DNA from: Pseudoxanthomonas sp. PXM01
Lineage (GTDB): Bacteria > Pseudomonadota > Gammaproteobacteria > Xanthomonadales > Xanthomonadaceae
Length of the DNA: 64,000 nt
Assembly: GCF_014851815.1 (NCBI RefSeq)
Contig: NZ_JACVAJ010000002.1
Location: forward strand, 1,426,001-1,490,000
Direction of reading: 5' to 3'
In this document: one piece after another, positions 35,215-46,002 of the stretch
Position numbering within the stretch: the first letter of the stretch is position 1
Layout of the letters: the number at the start of each line of letters is the position of its first letter
Made by a program: the position numbers and the translations under genes
Notes under the pieces: generated by a model
What the model was told of the DNA's origin: nothing
Seen by the model: the letters and a program-made list of their open reading frames with translations, nothing else
Database searches by the model: none

Positions 35215-35279
35215 TGACAGGGTTTTCCTGAACCTTCCGCAAGTCTATGTTCCGGAAGGGAAACCGTTTTCAGGCCCGC

Positions 35280-38057
35280 TCAATGGGCCTCTTCCCAGTT
35301 GTCGCCGACGCCGCTGTCGACCACCAGCGGAACGCTCAGTTGCGCCGCGGCGGCCATCCGGGCCGTCGCCTCTTTCAGCAACGTCGGCACGAAATCGACC
35401 TCGGCTTCGAACACCAGTTCGTCGTGCACCTGCAGGATCATCATTGCGCGTTCGCGGTGGCCGGCCAGCCACGCATCGACGCCTATCATCGCGCGCTTGA
35501 TGATGTCCGCCGCCGTGCCCTGCATCGGCGCGTTGATCGCCGCGCGCTCGGCACCGGCACGCTGTCCCTGCGTCCCCTTGTTGATGTATTCCAGGTACAG
35601 GCGGCGGCCGAACACGGTCTCAACGTAGCCGTGCTCGCGCGCCTGCTGGCGGGTGCTCTCCATGTAATCGCGCACGCCAGGGTACCGGCTGAAGTAGAGC
35701 GCGATGTAGTCCTGCGCTTCTCCACGCGCGATGCCCAGCTGGCGCGCGAGGCCGAAGGCGCTCATGCCGTACATCAGGCCGAAGTTGATGGCCTTCGCCG
35801 CGCGACGCTCGTTGCCGGTGACGTCCTCCAGCGCCCTGCCGAAGACTTCCGCCGCAGTGGCCTTGTGGATGTCGGCGCCGGATTCGAACGCACGCACCAG
35901 GCCGGGATCCTGCGACAGGTGCGCCATGATGCGCAGCTCGATCTGCGAGTAGTCGCAGGCGACCAGCTTGCGGCCCGCGGGCGCGACGAACGCCTTGCGG
36001 ATCCGCCGGCCATCGTCGGTGCGGATCGGGATGTTCTGCAGGTTGGGATCGGTCGACGACAGCCGCCCGGTCGCCGCACCCGCCTGGTGATAACTGGTGT
36101 GCACGCGGCCGGTGGTGGGATTGACCATCTCCGGCAGTTTGTCGGTATAGGTACTGCGCAACTTGGCCAGGCCGCGGTACTCGAGGATCACGCGCGGCAG
36201 CTCATGCTGATCGGCGATCGCTTCCAGCGCCTCCTCGTTGGTGCTCGGTTGGCCGGTCGGCGTCTTCACCAGCGCCGGCAGCTTCAGCTCGTCGAACAGA
36301 AGCGCTTGAAGCTGCTTCGGCGAGTCGAGGTTGAAGGTGCGGCCAGCCAGCTCGGTGGCCGTCTGCTGTGCGGCCAGCATGCGCTTGGACAGGTCGGCGC
36401 TCTGCCGGCGCAGTTCGTCGCCATCGATCTTGACGCCGTTGGCTTCGACGCGCGCCAGCACTGGCACCAGCGGCATCTCGATGTCGCGGTATACGCTTTC
36501 GAGACCCGGCTCGGCCGCCAGCTTCGGTGCGATGGCGCGGTGCAGTCGCAGCGTGATGTCGGCATCCTCGGCCGCATAGCGGATGGCATCGTCGACTGCC
36601 ACCTGCGAGAACGGGATCTGCTTGGCGCCCTTGCCGGCTACCGCTTCGTACTTGATCGTGTCGTAGCCGAGGAAACGCTTGGCCAGGCTATCCATGTCGT
36701 GGCGGTTGCTGCCCGAGTTCAGTACGAAGCTCTCCAGCATCGTGTCGTCCGCGTAGCCCTGCACGTCCACACCGTGGCGGCGCAGTACATGCAGGTCGTA
36801 CTTGCCGTGCTGGCCCAGCTTGCGCTTGGCGGGGTCCGCCAGCGCCGGCGTGAGCGCCGCAAGGACGTCGTCGCGGTCGAGTTGTGGCGGGGCGCCCGGA
36901 TAGTCGTGTCCGACCGGTATGTACACGGCCTGGCCCGGCTCGGTAGAGAAGCTCAGGCCGACCAGGGTGGCCTGCATCGGATCCAGGCTGTCGGTTTCGG
37001 TGTCAAAGGCGAACTCGTCGGCCTGCTGCAGGCGAGCCACCAGTCCGTCGAGCTGGGCCCGCTCCGTCACTGCCGTGTACTCGCCGGCCACGCCCAGCGC
37101 GGGATCTATCGCACCCTCGTCCACCGCGGCCGTGGCCACCCGGCCGGTACCGCGCGCATGGCCCGGCTCCTTCTCGGCGATCACCGACGAATCGATCGCA
37201 CCGCCGTCGAGCTCCTTCAGTGCCTGCTTGAAACCATAGCGCGCGTACAGCTCCCGCAGCTGATCGACATGGCGCTCCCTGAGCTGAAGATCGGTAATCG
37301 CCTGATCCAGCACCACGTCCGTCTTGATCGTGGTCAGCTCGCGATTGAGCGGCAAGCGGGGCAACGCCTCGCGCAGGCTTTCTCCGATCTTGCCGCCGAT
37401 CTTGTCGGCATTGGCGATGACGCCATCGAGCGTATCGAACTCGGCCAGCCACTTGGCTGCGGTCTTGGGCCCGCATTTGGGCACGCCGGGAATGTTGTCC
37501 ACCGCGTCGCCCATCAACGCCAGGTAGTCTATGATCTGGTCGGCGCGCACACCGAACTTCTCGATCACCGCTTCGTCCGAATCCAGCCGGCTGCCGCTCA
37601 TCGTGTTGACCAGCACGACGTGCGGCCGCACCAGTTGGGCCATGTCCTTGTCGCCGGACGAAACCGTCACCTCGATGCCCTGCGCCGCGCCCTGCAGCGC
37701 GAGCGTGCCGATCACGTCATCGGCCTCGACGCCCGGCACACGGAGAATCGGAAATCCGAGGGCCGCGACGATCTCCAGCAATGGCTCCACCTGCATGCGC
37801 AGGTCATCCGGCATGGGAGGGCGATTGGCTTTGTACTCAGGATACAACTCGTCGCGGAACGTCTTGCCTGGGGCATCGACCACGAAGGCGGCGTAATCGG
37901 GTCGCTCCTTCAGGTAGGCACGCAGCATGTTCGCGACGCCGAACAGCGCGCCGGTGGGGAAACCGTCCGGTGCGGTCAACTCGCGGCCTTGTGCCTTGAT
38001 GGCGTGATAGGCGCGATAAAGATAGTTGTAGCCGTCGATCAGAACGAGTCGTGTCAT
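35280..38057 (-). CDS. polA: DNA polymerase I
   Basis: The 925-residue protein has all three activities. The N-terminal 5' nuclease starts 'RLVLIDGYNYLYRAYHA' and has helix-hairpin-helix residues 'MGDAVDNIPGVPKCGPKTA'. The 3'-5' proofreading domain keeps 'FAFDTETDSLD' (exo I) and 'YAAEDADITLRL' (exo III), so it should be active. The polymerase has motif A 'ACDYSQIELRIMAHL', motif B 'KAINFGLMYGMSAFGLA' and motif C 'LQVHDELVFE'. It fills gaps in repair and removes Okazaki primers. Downstream on the same strand lies the sRNA locus. Confidence 0.98.
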   Translation of the reverse strand: MTRLVLIDGYNYLYRAYHAIKAQGRELTAPDGFPTGALFGVANMLRAYLKERPDYAAFVVDAPGKTFRDELYPEYKANRPPMPDDLRMQVEPLLEIVAALGFPILRVPGVEADDVIGTLALQGAAQGIEVTVSSGDKDMAQLVRPHVVLVNTMSGSRLDSDEAVIEKFGVRADQIIDYLALMGDAVDNIPGVPKCGPKTAAKWLAEFDTLDGVIANADKIGGKIGESLREALPRLPLNRELTTIKTDVVLDQAITDLQLRERHVDQLRELYARYGFKQALKELDGGAIDSSVIAEKEPGHARGTGRVATAAVDEGAIDPALGVAGEYTAVTERAQLDGLVARLQQADEFAFDTETDSLDPMQATLVGLSFSTEPGQAVYIPVGHDYPGAPPQLDRDDVLAALTPALADPAKRKLGQHGKYDLHVLRRHGVDVQGYADDTMLESFVLNSGSNRHDMDSLAKRFLGYDTIKYEAVAGKGAKQIPFSQVAVDDAIRYAAEDADITLRLHRAIAPKLAAEPGLESVYRDIEMPLVPVLARVEANGVKIDGDELRRQSADLSKRMLAAQQTATELAGRTFNLDSPKQLQALLFDELKLPALVKTPTGQPSTNEEALEAIADQHELPRVILEYRGLAKLRSTYTDKLPEMVNPTTGRVHTSYHQAGAATGRLSSTDPNLQNIPIRTDDGRRIRKAFVAPAGRKLVACDYSQIELRIMAHLSQDPGLVRAFESGADIHKATAAEVFGRALEDVTGNERRAAKAINFGLMYGMSAFGLARQLGIARGEAQDYIALYFSRYPGVRDYMESTRQQAREHGYVETVFGRRLYLEYINKGTQGQRAGAERAAINAPMQGTAADIIKRAMIGVDAWLAGHRERAMMILQVHDELVFEAEVDFVPTLLKEATARMAAAAQLSVPLVVDSGVGDNWEEAH

Positions 38058-38154
38058 GCCGGCATTCTACGCCGCGCATCCGGGCGCGGCGTCACGCGCG
38101 CTTGCCCGCATTCGGCGCATAATCGACCCGTCACTCCCCCGACCGGACGCCACG

Positions 38155-38460
38155 ATGAACCGCATGACGACCCTTGCCCTGCCGTTGTCCTGCCTGTTGG
38201 CCGTGGCCGGCTGCGCCTCGACCGGCGGCAGCAACCCCGCCGACGTGGATCTGGCCAACGCCCAGGTGGCGGTGCGCACGGAGAAGAACGGCGACACGAT
38301 CGAGGAATACCGCGTGGCGGGCAACCTGCGCATGGTCAAGGTCACGCCGGCGCGTGGCGCGCCCTACTACCTCTACGATTCCGACGGCGACGGTCGCCTG
38401 GACAAGAGCAAGGACAACAGCGACATCTCGCCGGTGTACTGGAAGCTCTACGGCTGGTGA
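38155..38460 (+). CDS. Small DUF2782-like lipoprotein divergent from polA
   Basis: The 101-residue protein has a lipobox 'LAVAGC' (Cys20), so it should be acylated. The mature part contains 'VRTEKNGDTIEEYRVAGNLRMVKVTPARGAPYYLYD' (about 40-75, whole stretch not quoted as one motif) and an acidic 'DSDGDGRLDKSKDN' loop that looks like an EF-hand. The composition matches the DUF2782 family found beside polA in Pseudomonas and Xanthomonas. A CATAAT -10-like box is at 38118-38123. Function is unknown. Confidence 0.75.
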   Translation: MNRMTTLALPLSCLLAVAGCASTGGSNPADVDLANAQVAVRTEKNGDTIEEYRVAGNLRMVKVTPARGAPYYLYDSDGDGRLDKSKDNSDISPVYWKLYGW

Positions 38461-38470
38461 GACCCCGCGC

Positions 38471-38917
38471 TCAGCGGATCACCAGCACCGGCACGCCGCA
38501 GCGGGCCAGCACCTCGCTGGTCTGGCTGCCCAGCAGCAGGCGGCCGAGCGCGCGCCGTCCGTGCGAGGCCATGACGATCAGATCGCAGCCCTGCTGCTCG
38601 GCGGTATCGACAATCGCCTCCGCCGCGTAGCGGTCGGCGACATGCAGCAGCTGGGGTTCCACACCCGCGTGTTGCGCCTGCGCGGTGACGCCGTCGAGCA
38701 CCTTGCGCGCCGCTTCGTCACGCGCGTTCTGGAAATCCGGCAACGAAGTCGCGACCGCACTCCAGCCCAAAGCATCGTCGAAGCCGGTATTGATGGGCTC
38801 ACTGACCGTCAGCACGGTCGTCTTCGCCTGTAGCTGCCGGGCCAGCGCGAAGCCTTGCGCAACGCCCTTTCCGGCCCTTTCCGAGCCATCGGTCGCGATC
38901 AGGATATGCCGGTACAT
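38471..38917 (-). CDS. Universal stress protein, UspA family
   Basis: The 148-residue protein is a single Usp domain: 'ILIATDGSERAGKGV' at the start and the ATP-site region 'VMASHGRRALGRLLLGSQT' near the end. The second Gly of the usual G-2x-G-9x-G-S/T motif is Ala here, so nucleotide binding may be changed. The start at 38917 was chosen because GAGG lies six bases upstream and it gives the family N-terminus. Usp proteins help survival under stress. It is convergent with the DUF2782-like gene. Confidence 0.9.
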   Translation of the reverse strand: MYRHILIATDGSERAGKGVAQGFALARQLQAKTTVLTVSEPINTGFDDALGWSAVATSLPDFQNARDEAARKVLDGVTAQAQHAGVEPQLLHVADRYAAEAIVDTAEQQGCDLIVMASHGRRALGRLLLGSQTSEVLARCGVPVLVIR

Positions 38918-38997
38918 GCCGCACCTCATGGTGATGGGATGAGGGCATTACACGCGCTGCCGGCGTAGGACGCCGTGATCTGGATCAATCGCGACGA

Positions 38998-41199
38998 CTA
39001 CACCGCCTGAAGGTTCGCGTACGCCAGTACCAGCCACTTGCTGCCTTCGCTGTCGAAGTTGACCTGCACACGCGCATGCGCGCCACTGCCCTCGTAATCC
39101 GTGACCACGCCATGACCGAACTTCGCATGGGTGACGGTCTGGCCCAGCTTGAGGCCCGGCGTTTCCAGGCTCGCGTGACCCGGCGTCACGCGGGTGGCGA
39201 AGCCGGAGGCCGGCCGGCTGACCTGCACCCGCGGACGCACTTCATTGAGCAGATTGGCCGGAATCTCGCGCAGGAAGCGCGACGGGATGCCGTACATGTC
39301 CTGCCCGTGCAGGCGACGCGCCTCGGCGTAGCTGAGCACCAGCTTCGCGCGCGCGCGGGTGATGCCCACGTAGGCGAGACGGCGCTCCTCTTCCAGTCGC
39401 CCGCTTTCGTCCAGCGAACGGTTACTGGGGAACAGCCCCTCTTCCAGGCCCGCCAGGAACACCAGCGGGAACTCCAGCCCCTTGGCCGAATGCAGCGTCA
39501 TCAGCTGCACGCCGTCCTCACCGGCCTCGACCTGGCCTTCACCGGCCTCCAGCGCGGCATAGGACAGGAAGGCGACCAGTTCGCTCATGCCTTCCTGGCC
39601 ATCCTCTTCGGCCGCGATGTCTTCGCGGCGCACGAAGCGCGAGGCGACCGATACCAGTTCGTCGAGGTTCTCGGTGCGCGACTCTGAGTCGAGACCACCG
39701 CGGCTTTCGCGCGCCCAGTGCTCGCGCAGGCCGGAGCGGGCGAGCACATGGTCGACGCGCTCGGCCAGCGTCATCTCGGCGGTTTCTTCCGCAAGCTGGT
39801 CCACCAACGCAGCGAAGACCGCCAATGCGTTGCGCGCACGTCCCGCCAACTCGCTGCCCTGCGCCGCCAACGATGCCGCACCCCACAGCGAGACGCGTGT
39901 GCCGCGGGCCAGCCGGCGGACTTCGTCCAGCGTGCGTTCGCCGATGCCGCGCGTGGGCGTGTTGACCACGCGCTCGAACGCGGCGTCGTCGGCGCGGTTC
40001 GCCATCAGGCGCAGGTAGGCCAGCGCATCCTTGATCTCGGCGCGCTCGAAGAAGCGCATGCCACCGTAGACGCGGTACGGCACCTGTTCGGACAGCAAGG
40101 CTTCTTCGAAGGCGCGGGACTGTGCGTTGCTGCGGTAGAGGATGGCGGCATCGCCCAGGCTGCCGCCGTCGCGCACCCACTGGCGGATGCGTTCGACGAC
40201 GAAGCGCGCTTCGTCCATCTCGTTGTAGGCGGCGTACAGGTCGATCGGCTCGCCGTCGCCGGTGTCGGTCCACAACTGCTTGCCGATGCGTGCGGGGTTG
40301 TGCGCGATCACCGCGTTGGCGGCGCCCAGGATGTTGGCGCTGGACCGGTAGTTCTGTTCCAGCCGGATGGTCCGTGCCGACGGATAGTCGCGCAGGAACT
40401 GCTGCATGTTCTCGACCTTCGCGCCGCGCCAGCCGTAGATGCTCTGGTCGTCGTCGCCCACCACGAAGACATGCCCGGTGTCGCCCGCCAGCACACGGAT
40501 GAAGGCGTACTGGATGGCATTGGTGTCCTGGAACTCGTCCACCAGGATCTGCCGGAAGCGTGTGCGGTAGTGCGCCAGCAGCGCCGGCGTATCGCGCAGC
40601 AGCTCATGCGCACGCAGCAGCAACTCGGCGAAATCGACCAGGCCGGCGCGGTCGCAGCGCTCCTGGTAACCGGCATAGACCTGCCGGCGCACGTCCAGCC
40701 AGTCGTCATTCGGCGCCGGCTGGATGTGGTCGGGCCGGCGGCCTTCGTCCTTCTGCTCGTTGATCCACCAGGTGAGCTGCTTGGGCGGGTACTTGCCTTC
40801 GTCCAGCTCCATCGCCTGTACCACGCGCTTGACCAGCCGCTGCTGGTCGTCGCTGTCCAGCACCTGGAACGTCTCCGGCAGTTTCGCCTCCTGCCAGTGC
40901 AGGCGCAGCAGGCGGTGCGCCAGGCCATGGAACGTGCCGATCCACATGCCGCGGGAGCCGTTGCGCAGCTGCGTATCGGCACGGGCGCGCATCTCGCCGG
41001 CGGCCTTGTTGGTGAAGGTCACCGCGAGGATGCCGTGGGTGGGCACGCCGTGGACTTCGTTGAGCCAGGCGATGCGGTGGGTCAGCACGCGGGTCTTGCC
41101 GGAACCGGCGCCGGCCAGGACCAGGTAATGCCCGGGTTCGGCGGAAACGGCGTCGCGCTGGGCGGGATTCAGATCGTCGAGCAGGTAGGAAACATCCAT
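38998..41199 (-). CDS. uvrD: ATP-dependent DNA helicase II (UvrD/Rep family)
   Basis: The 733-residue superfamily-1 helicase unwinds DNA 3'-5' in mismatch and excision repair. Motifs are visible: Walker A 'GAGSGKTRVLTHRIAWL', motif Ia 'VTFTNKAAGEMRAR', Walker B 'DEFQDTNAIQYAFI', motif III 'GDDDQSIYGWRGA', motif IV 'LEQNYRSSANIL', motif V 'LMTLHSAKGLEFP' and motif VI 'YVGITRARAKL'. A C-terminal Tudor-like domain ('AKFGHGVVTDYEGSG') for RNA-polymerase contact is present, as in UvrD rather than Rep. Confidence 0.97.
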   Translation of the reverse strand: MDVSYLLDDLNPAQRDAVSAEPGHYLVLAGAGSGKTRVLTHRIAWLNEVHGVPTHGILAVTFTNKAAGEMRARADTQLRNGSRGMWIGTFHGLAHRLLRLHWQEAKLPETFQVLDSDDQQRLVKRVVQAMELDEGKYPPKQLTWWINEQKDEGRRPDHIQPAPNDDWLDVRRQVYAGYQERCDRAGLVDFAELLLRAHELLRDTPALLAHYRTRFRQILVDEFQDTNAIQYAFIRVLAGDTGHVFVVGDDDQSIYGWRGAKVENMQQFLRDYPSARTIRLEQNYRSSANILGAANAVIAHNPARIGKQLWTDTGDGEPIDLYAAYNEMDEARFVVERIRQWVRDGGSLGDAAILYRSNAQSRAFEEALLSEQVPYRVYGGMRFFERAEIKDALAYLRLMANRADDAAFERVVNTPTRGIGERTLDEVRRLARGTRVSLWGAASLAAQGSELAGRARNALAVFAALVDQLAEETAEMTLAERVDHVLARSGLREHWARESRGGLDSESRTENLDELVSVASRFVRREDIAAEEDGQEGMSELVAFLSYAALEAGEGQVEAGEDGVQLMTLHSAKGLEFPLVFLAGLEEGLFPSNRSLDESGRLEEERRLAYVGITRARAKLVLSYAEARRLHGQDMYGIPSRFLREIPANLLNEVRPRVQVSRPASGFATRVTPGHASLETPGLKLGQTVTHAKFGHGVVTDYEGSGAHARVQVNFDSEGSKWLVLAYANLQAV

Positions 41200-41248
41200 C
41201 CGCCCATTTTACGGCCTGTAGCGGCCCACGCCCTGAGACGCGGTGCGT

Positions 41249-41749
41249 TCAGGCGAGCTCGGCGACCTGCATGGACACCTGCTTGCGCCCGCCATCAAGC
41301 CACTGCCGGCCGGCTTCGGCGAAGCCATGCCGCGCATGGAACAGGCGCGAGGGCTCGTTCGGCGGCACCACGTTGAACTCGCAGGTGATGCGCGGGATGC
41401 CTTGTTCACGGGCGAAGGCGAACAGGTCCGCATACAGGCGCGAGCCCAGCCGATGCCCCTGTACGGACGCATCGACGACGATGCGGTCCACATACAGGAA
41501 GTCCGGGTGGCGCTCGGCAAACCAGCCGAAGTTGTCGTTGCGGTAGTCCGCGCCGGCCCGCATCGCCAGCAGGAAGGCCACCACGCGACCATCCAGCGTC
41601 GCCACGCGGTGGTAGGCGGACAGGGACGCCAGCTGGCGCAGCCTGTCCTCATCCATCGGGCTGGTGTGCCGGACCTCGGCCGTGTTCAGCGCGACGATGG
41701 CGGCGTAGTCGCCCTCGTTCGCGTCGCGGATAAGGGGTTCGGCCGACAC
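41249..41749 (-). CDS. GNAT-family N-acetyltransferase
   Basis: The 166-residue protein has a GNAT fold: 'LIRDANEGDYAAIVALN' at the start, 'FLYVDRIVVDASVQGHRLGSRL' as the acetyl-CoA-binding loop (Q/R-x-x-G variant 'QGHRLG'), and the terminal 'LFHARHGFAEAGRQ'. The substrate is unknown. The start is a GTG four bases after the stop of the UPF0114 gene, so the two form an operon. A second GNAT gene is at 55059. Confidence 0.87.
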   Translation of the reverse strand: MSAEPLIRDANEGDYAAIVALNTAEVRHTSPMDEDRLRQLASLSAYHRVATLDGRVVAFLLAMRAGADYRNDNFGWFAERHPDFLYVDRIVVDASVQGHRLGSRLYADLFAFAREQGIPRITCEFNVVPPNEPSRLFHARHGFAEAGRQWLDGGRKQVSMQVAELA

Positions 41750-41752
41750 GGA

Positions 41753-42373
41753 TCAGTGTGCGGCGTGCTTCGCGGGGACACCGCCATTCATCAGCTTGTC
41801 TGTCCACGCGATGCCGATGGCGGACAGGATGAAGACGCAGTGGATGATCGTCTGCCACAGCACGCCGTCCGGCGTCAGCTGGGTGCACTGCGTGCTGGTG
41901 ATCGCCATCTCGGCCTTCATCTGTGCAAGCTGCGCGGGCGAGCAGAACGGCAAGCCGTTCAGGGCGCCGGCGGCGATGAAGGTCTTCAGCAGATGGATGG
42001 ACGAGATGCCGATGATCGCCATCGCCAGCTTCACCTTCAGCACGGAGGCGTTGACGTGGCTCAACCACTCGGGCTGGTCGGGATGGCCTTCCAGGCGCAG
42101 GCGCGACACGAAGGTCTCGTAACCGCCGACGATCACCATGACCAGCAGGTTGGAGATCATCACCACGTCGATCAGGCCCAGCACGATGAGCATGATCTCC
42201 TGCTCGCCAAGTCCCGGCGCGCGATGGATCAGATGCCACAGCTCCTTGCCGAACAGGAACACGTAGACGCACTGCGCCACGATCAGGCCCAGGTAGAGCG
42301 GCAGCTGCAGCCAGCGCGACGCGAAGATCAGGTTGGGCAGGAAAGCAGGGCGGTGGCTGGGCGGCGGCGTCAT
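41753..42373 (-). CDS. UPF0114 (YqhA-type) integral membrane protein
   Basis: The 206-residue protein has four predicted helices ('LQLPLYLGLIVAQCVYVFLF', 'IMLIVLGLIDVVMISNLLVMVIV', 'LKVKLAMAIIGISSIHLL', 'WQTIIHCVFILSAIGIAW') and the family segment 'LPNLIFASRWLQLPLY'. The function of UPF0114 is not established. It is followed after three bases by the acetyltransferase gene. Confidence 0.9.
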   Translation of the reverse strand: MTPPPSHRPAFLPNLIFASRWLQLPLYLGLIVAQCVYVFLFGKELWHLIHRAPGLGEQEIMLIVLGLIDVVMISNLLVMVIVGGYETFVSRLRLEGHPDQPEWLSHVNASVLKVKLAMAIIGISSIHLLKTFIAAGALNGLPFCSPAQLAQMKAEMAITSTQCTQLTPDGVLWQTIIHCVFILSAIGIAWTDKLMNGGVPAKHAAH

Positions 42374-42482
42374 GGGGGAACAGTCATTTCCAAGGATGGC
42401 GCAGGGTACCGGCCGGATTTGACGCTGCCAAGTCTGTCCCGACCGCTAGACTCGCAGGCCTCCCCCTCCTGCGGAAACCGCC

Positions 42483-43199
42483 ATGATCGACCTCTATTAC
42501 TGGCCCACCCCCAACGGCCACAAGATCACGCTGCTGCTGGAAGAACTGGCGGAAGCGGGCGCGAAGCTCGACTACCGCATCGTCCCGGTGAACATCGGCA
42601 AGGGCGACCAGTTCAAGCCGGAGTACCTCGCCTTCTCGCCCAACAACAAGATGCCGGCCATCATCGACCACGCCCCCGCCGACGGCGGCGAGCCGATCAG
42701 CGTGTTCGAGTCCGGCGCCATCCTGCTGTATTTGGCCAACAAGGCCGGCCGCTTCTTCGGTACCGACACGCGCCAGAAAGTGGCCGTGAACCAGTGGCTG
42801 ATGTGGCAGATGGGGGGCCTGGGCCCGATGAGCGGGCAGTACGGCCACTTCACCGTGTATGCGCCAGAAAAGATCCCCTACGCCATCGACCGCTATACCC
42901 GCGAAGTGCAGCGCCTGCTCGGCGTGCTGGACACGCAGCTGGCGAAGCATGCGTTCGTTGCCGGCGACGATTACAGCATCGCCGACATGGCGATCCATCC
43001 GTGGATCAACGCCTACGACAAGGCGCCGCTGGACCTTGCGCCGTATCCGCACCTGCAGCGCTGGCAGGCTGCCATCGCCGCGCGCCCAGCCGTGCAGCGC
43101 GCGTATGCGCTGAAGTCGCAGGTGAATCCCGATGCCGGCAAGCCGTTGACCGATGAGGAGCGCAAGCTCCTGTTCGGCCAGGGTGGTCCGAAGGCCTGA
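42483..43199 (+). CDS. Glutathione S-transferase of the YghU/YfcG (nu-class) type
   Basis: The 238-residue protein has an N-terminal thioredoxin-like domain ('YWPTPNGHKITLLLEEL') with the Thr-Pro-Asn motif of nu-class GSTs, then 'NNKMPAI' (cis-Pro) and 'FESGAILLYLA'. The C-terminal helical part carries 'QMGGLGPMSGQYGHF' and 'YSIADMAI'. Such enzymes show disulfide-bond reductase activity with glutathione rather than classical conjugation. A TAGACT -10-like box is at 42447-42452, so transcription would start near 42459 with a short leader. Confidence 0.92.
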   Translation: MIDLYYWPTPNGHKITLLLEELAEAGAKLDYRIVPVNIGKGDQFKPEYLAFSPNNKMPAIIDHAPADGGEPISVFESGAILLYLANKAGRFFGTDTRQKVAVNQWLMWQMGGLGPMSGQYGHFTVYAPEKIPYAIDRYTREVQRLLGVLDTQLAKHAFVAGDDYSIADMAIHPWINAYDKAPLDLAPYPHLQRWQAAIAARPAVQRAYALKSQVNPDAGKPLTDEERKLLFGQGGPKA

Positions 43200-43228
43200 G
43201 GAACCCGTCCGGGCGTTCGCGGGCATAA

Positions 43229-45490
<2,262 letters not shown>

Positions 45491-45515
45491 TTCCGCACCC
45501 ACCAGGAGCACCGCG

Positions 45516-45953
45516 ATGTCGACGCATGTCCCCGCTCAACCCAACTGGTGGCAACGCAACTGGAAGTGGTTCGTGCCTGTGCTGGCGGCGCTGCTGTTGG
45601 CGCTGTTCGCCGCGTTCGTGTTCGGCATCGTGGCGCTGATCTTCGGCGCCCTCAAATCCTCGACGCCTTACCAGCACGCCATCACGCGTGCCCAGGCCGA
45701 TCCCGCGGTGGTGGCCGCACTCGGGGAGCCGATCCGCGCCGGCTGGTTCGTGCAGGGCAATATCGGCGTCGATGGCGCCAGCGGCGAAGCCGACCTGGCG
45801 ATTCCGCTGGACGGTGCGCGTGCGGACGGCACGCTGTACGTGGTGGCGGAGAAGAAGGCCGGGGAGTGGCGCTACGAGACGTTGGCGGTGAACGTCGAGG
45901 GCGGCGAGCGGATCGTGCTGACGGACGCATCCTCGCCCGCCACCGATCGCTGA
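45516..45953 (+). CDS. Coa1-like (cytochrome c oxidase assembly factor 1 family) membrane protein
   Basis: The 145-residue protein has one N-terminal helix (about 19-43, 'VPVLAALLLALFAAFVFGIVALIF') and a periplasmic domain beginning 'STPYQHAITRAQADPAVVAALGEPI', the pattern of the Coa1 family. It starts 25 bases after DPP IV with AGGAG upstream and is probably co-transcribed. Whether it helps oxidase assembly here is not shown; the family also includes general membrane proteins. Confidence 0.75.
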   Translation: MSTHVPAQPNWWQRNWKWFVPVLAALLLALFAAFVFGIVALIFGALKSSTPYQHAITRAQADPAVVAALGEPIRAGWFVQGNIGVDGASGEADLAIPLDGARADGTLYVVAEKKAGEWRYETLAVNVEGGERIVLTDASSPATDR

Positions 45954-45968
45954 AGCCGCAGCGCCCCG

Positions 45969-45996
45969 CGCACGGCGGCCCAAGGGCCACCGTGCG
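45969..45996. terminator. Hairpin between converging genes
   Basis: Arms CGCACGGCGGCCC and GGGCCACCGTGCG pair at twelve of thirteen positions around a two-base AA gap. No T-run follows, so it could act as a factor-independent pause or a mutual block between the Coa1-like gene and the macroglobulin gene rather than a classical terminator. Confidence 0.5.
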
Positions 45997-46002
45997 TCCG
46001 GT

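Noticed and set aside
35247..38630. 1127-codon plus-strand frame across polA
   Set aside because: Antisense shadow of polA with no domain; polA is certain on the other strand.
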